Assembly: GCA_002305575.1 (NCBI GenBank)
Contig: DBPP01000025.1
Coordinates: forward strand, 1-5,336
From: Ruminococcaceae bacterium UBA1417
Lineage (GTDB): Bacteria; Bacillota; Clostridia; Oscillospirales; Acutalibacteraceae
Direction of reading: 5' to 3'
DNA: 5,336 bases
Part shown: piece by piece, positions 1 through 2,836 of the stretch
Layout of the letters: each line of letters starts with the position of its first letter
Position numbering within the stretch: the first letter of the stretch is position 1
The notes under the pieces: model-generated
The model's input: only the letters and a program-made list of their open reading frames with translations
Database searches by the model: none
Told to the model about the DNA's origin: nothing
Program-made: the position numbers and the translations under genes

Positions 1-126
1 CGATTCGGCAGGCGATATGTATGAAATTATTATAGCAGTATTCAATGGTAAATGCAATTCGTTTTTGTTGTTTTGTGTAGCATGATGTACTTTTATCGTG
101 CTAATAATAGTAATGCAAAAAATGCA

Positions 127-309
127 CAGAAGTGGCGTCAAGGATTGGCCTTGTCGAATAGGGGTATTGTTAGCCTGAACCTTCTGCTTCATGTACTCTT
201 TACATTCTTTGAGCCTGTAGCTCTCGCCCTTGATGTGGATGACAGTGCACTGATGCAGCACACGGTCAAGAATTGCCGAAGCAATGGTCACATACTCCGC
301 CGAAATACA
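127..309 (-). pseudogene. C-terminal remnant of an IS21-family IstB-like helper ATPase
   Basis: Reading the minus strand from 309 downwards gives a stretch that matches the end of IstB-type proteins: an AILDRVLHQC segment followed by VIHIKGESYRLKE and a basic KEYMKQK tail. IstB is the AAA+ partner of the IstA transposase in IS21-type insertion sequences. Full-length IstB proteins are about 250 residues; only about the last 45 are recognisable here. The Walker A and B motifs would lie upstream (higher coordinates), where the DNA instead carries a plus-strand recombinase tail, so the gene is cut at about 305-325. The frame stays open from the homologous end down to base 1, but those residues (CIFCITIISTIKV and on) no longer look like IstB and may be noncoding read-through. 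The family call rests on motif memory, without alignment. Confidence 0.6.
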
Positions 310-323
310 GTCATTGGGGCAGA

Positions 324-395
324 GGAAAAACACAGGAAATCAGGATCATCTACAACTACCTCGGCGACATCTCCGAAACGATCAAGGACGAGTAA
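324..395 (+). pseudogene. C-terminal tail of a serine recombinase (remnant)
   Basis: A plus-strand frame ends at the TAA at 393-395 and reads GKTQEIRIIYNYLGDI then a short acidic tail. The 'QEIRIIYNYLG' pattern is typical of the extreme C-terminus of large serine recombinases of Firmicutes elements, where a final beta-strand of the form I-x-I-x-Y-N-(F/Y)-(I/L)-G precedes the stop. The frame is open back to a TGA at 240, but upstream of about 320 it overlaps the minus-strand IstB remnant and shows no recombinase similarity. This is therefore a fragment joined to unrelated DNA. A strong terminator begins at the stop codon, as expected for a genuine gene end. The short match makes the family assignment tentative. 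Confidence 0.45.
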
Positions 396-435
396 CGGCG
401 TGGAGCCTGTAAAGTCGGGTTTCACGCCGTTTTTT
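394..435 (+). terminator. Strong intrinsic terminator after the recombinase remnant
   Basis: AACGGCGTG (394-402) pairs perfectly with CACGCCGTT (423-431). The stem can be extended inwards by five more pairs, two of them G-U, to C407-G418, leaving a 10-base loop. Six T residues follow at 430-435. The hairpin overlaps the TAA at 393-395, so it most likely ended the transcript of the recombinase whose tail lies at 324-395. It also isolates the next recombinase frame from upstream transcription, so that downstream pair has no obvious promoter of its own here. Confidence 0.88.
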
Positions 436-471
436 CAGCCCTTGGGAAATTGTCCATAAGGCGTTCACCCT

Positions 472-1359
472 GATGAGGGAATCAGTGGAACGAATATCCG
501 CCGCCGTGAGCAGTTTAAGCAGATGATTGCTGACTGCGAAGCCGGAAAAATCGATCTGATTATCACGAAATCCATCAGCCGTTTTGCAAGAAATACATTG
601 GACTGTCTGACCATTGCCAGAAAGCTAAAGCAGCAGGACCCTCCTGTTGCTATATTTTTTGAAAATGAAGGCATAACCACCACTGACAGAAACACGGATG
701 CCATGCTGGCATTATTAAGTTCTGTTGCACAGGGAGAGTCTGAAAATAAGTCTGAGTCCATAAAATGGGCTTGTAGAAATCGATTCTCCCGTGGCATTCC
801 TCTGTTTCCAACCTGGTGCATACTGGGTTACGATAAGGATGAGTTCGGAAATATCTTTATCGTGGAAGAGGAAGCTGAAGTTGTGCGATATATTTTCAAA
901 TCGTACTTAAATGGGATTTCTGGTCCCGAAATTGCAAAGAGCCTGACAAGCCTGGGCATCCCTACTGTAAAAGGGTTGACCGAATGGTCTCCCGGTGCTG
1001 TTTACGGAATACTGAAGAACGAGAAGTATTTCGGAGATGTTCTGATGCAGAAAACATATACGCCAGATTGCTTAACACATCGCTCTGTAAAAAATACAGG
1101 CCAGGAGCGACAGTATGTGATGCATGACCATCACCCAGCCATTGTCTCCGAACAGGACTGGCGTGAGGTGCAGCATTTACTTACCAGCAAAGAATACACC
1201 AGGCGTGGAAAGCAGAAGCCGCCACCACCTCCGCTGAGTTTGCAGTGGAATAAGCGTGGCAAGTTGAAAGGGTTCCTTGTTCTTGACCCTTCTTGGAAAG
1301 CAAGGGATATCGTTGAAGTGCGACAAGGAATTGAAAACCGTTATAAGAAGAAAGGATAA
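472..1359 (+). pseudogene. Serine recombinase missing its N-terminal catalytic segment
   Basis: Serine recombinases cut and rejoin DNA through a serine near the N-terminus; large ones integrate and excise mobile elements. This frame begins at the GAT at 472 with DEGISGTN, normally preceded in the family by a 'YA' and about 55-60 residues that hold the YxRVSxxxQ catalytic-serine motif. An in-frame TAA lies just upstream at 457-459, so that part is absent. The rest of the resolvase domain follows: the ITKSISRFARNT segment with its conserved arginines (residues 36-41 counted from 472), AQGESE, then the 'Recombinase' domain (GYDKDEFGN, YGILKNEKYFGDV, HPAIVSEQDW). The end lacks a zinc ribbon and finishes with a proline run and KRGKLKGFLVLDPSWK, a tail I associate with Clostridia recombinases that travel in groups. 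The first internal ATG is at 523 and could make a 278-residue protein, but without the nucleophile it should be inactive in strand cleavage. The next gene follows after 6 bases. Confidence 0.85.
1347..1356 (+). promoter_or_regulatory. Ribosome binding site for the 1366 gene
   Basis: GAAGAAAGGA lies over the last codons of the recombinase, directly before its TAA at 1357-1359, with 9 bases from AGGA to the ATG at 1366. This placement favours 1366 over the second ATG at 1372, which would be 15 bases away. It suggests translational coupling with the recombinase frame. Confidence 0.65.
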
Positions 1360-1365
1360 AAAACT

Positions 1366-1779
1366 ATGAGTATGTTAGACAATTTTAAAGTAATCGAGAT
1401 CACCAAAACCACAGAGCCTGCTTGCGTTATCATTGAGGATAACAAGCTGCGTTTCACTAAGCCTGTAGCCATCGAACTGGGCTACCCTGCCTACGTTCGT
1501 ATTCTTCTGGACGATGCCGGACAGCGTATCGCAATTCAGGTGGCGAAAGGAAATGAGAGCAATGTAGTCAAATTCTCTGCGGAAAAGGAAAGCCAGAAAA
1601 CTTCTATCGTTTACCAGAATGCTGTGATGGTAGATTTGATTCGTGGCGTTATGCCTTCATGGGAGAAAGGTATCAAGTACCGGGCAAAAGGCGTTCTGAG
1701 CAAGGAGGACAAGGCTATCGTCTTTGATCTTAAGGCTGCGGAAATCTATCAGAGATTCCACAAAAAGGATAAGGAATAA
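1366..1779 (+). CDS. Small conserved-type protein of unknown function next to the recombinase
   Basis: This is a complete 137-residue soluble protein with no signal peptide or membrane segment. I do not know a function. I recall similar short proteins, with the start 'MLDNF...' and the core 'KLRFTKPVAIELGYPAYVRILLD', beside grouped serine recombinases in Clostridia mobile elements; that is recollection, without a database check. The first ~60 residues look beta-rich (VIEITKTTEPACVIIED, then the core, then QRIAIQV), loosely like a small swapped-hairpin DNA-binding fold, but no AbrB signature can be claimed. The second half has alternating hydrophobic strands and a charged C-terminus (RFHKKDKE). 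It starts 6 bases after the recombinase stop with its RBS inside that gene, so the two form one operon. A role as accessory factor or regulator of recombination is inference from position. It appears intact even though the recombinase before it is broken. Confidence 0.8.
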   Translation: MSMLDNFKVIEITKTTEPACVIIEDNKLRFTKPVAIELGYPAYVRILLDDAGQRIAIQVAKGNESNVVKFSAEKESQKTSIVYQNAVMVDLIRGVMPSWEKGIKYRAKGVLSKEDKAIVFDLKAAEIYQRFHKKDKE

Positions 1780-1909
1780 GCAAATCGGGGTCGGTGGTGG
1801 CTATGCTGCCATCGGCTCTTTGCTTATTAACTACATATTATATAGAAGAAACGCTGATAAAAATAGTACGATTTCACGCAGTTTATTTTTTGACGGGCTG
1901 CGGCAACGG

Positions 1910-1938
1910 TTGAAAAATTCATAAAATTTCAGTATAAT
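1910..1938 (+). promoter_or_regulatory. Consensus-like sigma70/SigA promoter
   Basis: TTGAAA (1910-1915) and a perfect TATAAT (1933-1938) are separated by exactly 17 bases, the optimal spacing for the housekeeping sigma factor. Start of transcription would be expected near 1945. It points rightwards, but the first thing downstream is the hairpin terminator at 1951-1985 and no start codon with a ribosome binding site follows before the comM break. It may be the leftover promoter of a deleted gene or drive a very short RNA. Confidence 0.7.
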
Positions 1939-1950
1939 AAAGTTATTAAG

Positions 1951-1985
1951 AGGAACGCCGGAATTGAATATCTGGAGTTCCTTTT
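1951..1985 (+). terminator. Hairpin terminator directly downstream of the 1910 promoter
   Basis: AGGAAC (1951-1956) pairs with GTTCCT (1977-1982). After a one-base mismatch the stem continues as CCGG (1958-1961) with CTGG (1972-1975, one G-U pair). The loop is about 10 bases. A short T run (1982-1985, then C) follows, so termination strength is moderate. It could end the unit 472-1779 as well as transcripts from the promoter at 1910. Confidence 0.65.
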
Positions 1986-1990
1986 CTGAC

Positions 1991-2048
1991 GGGGGTGAAA
2001 TTACCCCATCTTCTTACCCCAGGGGTTGGGGTAGTCTACACCGGGGTA
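1991..2048. repeat. Cluster of GGGGT/ACCCC inverted repeats at the element edge
   Basis: Within 58 bases there are four GGGGT units (1992-1996, 2022-2026, 2028-2032, 2043-2047) and two ACCCC units (2003-2007, 2016-2020). They form a tight hairpin GGGGT-GAAATT-ACCCC (1992-2007) and a second, TACCCC (2015-2020) with GGGGTA (2028-2033). An alternative pairing of 2015-2020 with the GGGGTA at 2043-2048 is possible. The odd palindrome GTAGTCTAC (2031-2039) sits between the last two copies. Several copies of one short word in both orientations next to a target-gene break suggest protein-binding sites, for instance for the recombinase at its attachment site. That role is inference. Confidence 0.65.
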
Positions 2049-2113
2049 TTCGCCCTATTTTCCAACAATATGTAAGCGTATAAGATTTGGCGTAAACCGC
2101 TTTAACCCGTGCG

Positions 2114-2755
2114 AGGGGCGTGCTTTTTCTGGACGAGCTGCCTGAATTCTCCCGCAATGCCATGGAAACACTCCGGCAGCCGCTTGAGGATGGTATCGTC
2201 ACCGTTTCCCGCGTAAACGGTACCGTCGCCTTCCCATGCAAGGTCATGCTGGTCGCCGCGATGAATCCATGCCCCTGCGGTTATTACGGCCACCCTACAC
2301 GCCCCTGCACCTGCTCCGACGCCGCTGTTTCTCGATACCTCAGCCGCGTTTCCGGACCACTGCTCGACCGCATCGACCTGCACATCGAAGTGCCTCCCGT
2401 TGACTTTGACAGCCTCGCCAGCACGCAGAAGGCAGAAAGCTCCGCTGCCATCAAAGCCCGTGTGGAAGCGGCACGCGCCATGCAGGCTGCGCGGTTTCAG
2501 GGCACCGGCATCGCCTGCAATGCGCAGATCCCCGCAAACCGCCTGCACGATGTCTGTACTACGGAGCCTGCAGCGGATGCACTGCTCAAGACCGCGTTCG
2601 AGAAGTTCGGTCTTTCCGCCCGGGCATACGACCGCATCCTGAAGGTGGCCCGCACCATCGCCGATCTGGACGGTTCGGAGACCATCGCCGCGAAACACGC
2701 GGCGGAAGCCGTGCGCTACCGCACGCTCGACCGGAAATACTGGACGCGGGTCTGA
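2114..2755 (+). pseudogene. comM: C-terminal part of ComM/YifB family AAA+ ATPase (Mg-chelatase-like), 5' truncated
   Basis: ComM (YifB) is a hexameric AAA+ helicase-like protein; in naturally transformable bacteria it promotes branch migration of incoming DNA. Full-length members are about 500-510 residues. Here recognisable sequence begins with RGV just before the Walker B motif LFLDELPEF, so the Lon-like N-terminal domain and the Walker A loop (about 295 residues) are missing. Counting from the GTG at 2120, the remainder is canonical: ETLRQPLEDG (16-25), the cysteine cluster MNPCPCGYYG...CTC (C51, C53, C63, C65), YLSRVSGPLLDRIDL (73-87), and the C-terminal SARAYDRILKVARTIADL (166-183) and YRTLDRKYW (200-208). 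The stop is TGA at 2753-2755. No ribosome binding site precedes 2120, and a TAA is in frame at 2093-2095, so this is a fragment produced by the insertion at its left, not a short gene. It is GC-rich like the gene to its right and was presumably host DNA. Confidence 0.9.
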
Positions 2756-2766
2756 GCCCGAAACGC

Positions 2767-2817
2767 AAAAGAAGAATCGCATCGGATAAAAGCCGGTACG
2801 ACTCTTCTTTTCTTTTT
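2767..2817. terminator. Bidirectional terminator between convergent comM and lysozyme genes
   Basis: AAAAGAAGAATCG (2767-2779) pairs with CGACTCTTCTTTT (2799-2811) with a single mismatch. An inner stem (2781-2785 with 2793-2797) closes a seven-base loop. On the plus strand the right arm runs into TTTTCTTTTT (2808-2817), a good U-tract for comM. On the minus strand the left arm is followed by TTTTGCGTTT, so it can also end the lysozyme transcript, whose stop is at 2837-2839. The position between two convergent genes fits this double use. Confidence 0.85.
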
Positions 2818-2836
2818 GCCGCAAAGCGGCTACAGT

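Larger units (their letters stand above)
1780..2113. other. Gene-free junction stretch between the mobile module and comM
   Basis: No convincing coding sequence lies in these 334 bases. In order they hold an unassigned AT-rich part (1780-1909), a consensus-like promoter (1910-1938), a hairpin terminator (1951-1985), a run of GGGGT/ACCCC inverted repeats (1991-2048), and an unassigned segment leading to the broken edge of comM. In the comM frame the nearest upstream stop is the TAA at 2093-2095, so comM homology cannot extend past that point and seems to begin at about 2114. I infer that the end of the integrated element lies between about 2034 and 2119, but without the left junction the exact crossover cannot be placed. 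Confidence 0.6.

Noticed and set aside
52..459. A 135-codon plus-strand open frame.
   Set aside because: It runs antisense to the IstB remnant, out of frame through the recombinase tail and through the terminator; its composition is not protein-like.
1699..1709. A strong AAGGAGG Shine-Dalgarno-like word.
   Set aside because: It lies within codons of the 137-residue protein and no start codon with a sensible frame follows at the right distance.
1724..1924. A 66-codon plus-strand open frame starting inside the 137-residue protein gene.
   Set aside because: It overlaps that gene out of frame by more than 50 bases, has no suitable ribosome binding site and resembles no family I know; its end merges with the promoter region.
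1991..2046. Possible G-quadruplex from four runs of at least four G on the plus strand.
   Set aside because: The loop between the first and second G run is 26 bases, too long for a canonical four-run quadruplex, and the intervening C runs favour hairpins.
2096..2100. ACCGC at the comM break, like the target duplication reported for AbaR islands in Acinetobacter comM.
   Set aside because: A five-base match is expected by chance, no Tn7-type end or transposition gene is present, and the organism type is different.
2102..2824. A 240-codon minus-strand open frame over comM.
   Set aside because: It is antisense to the well-conserved ComM fragment and crosses the shared terminator; no motif supports it.
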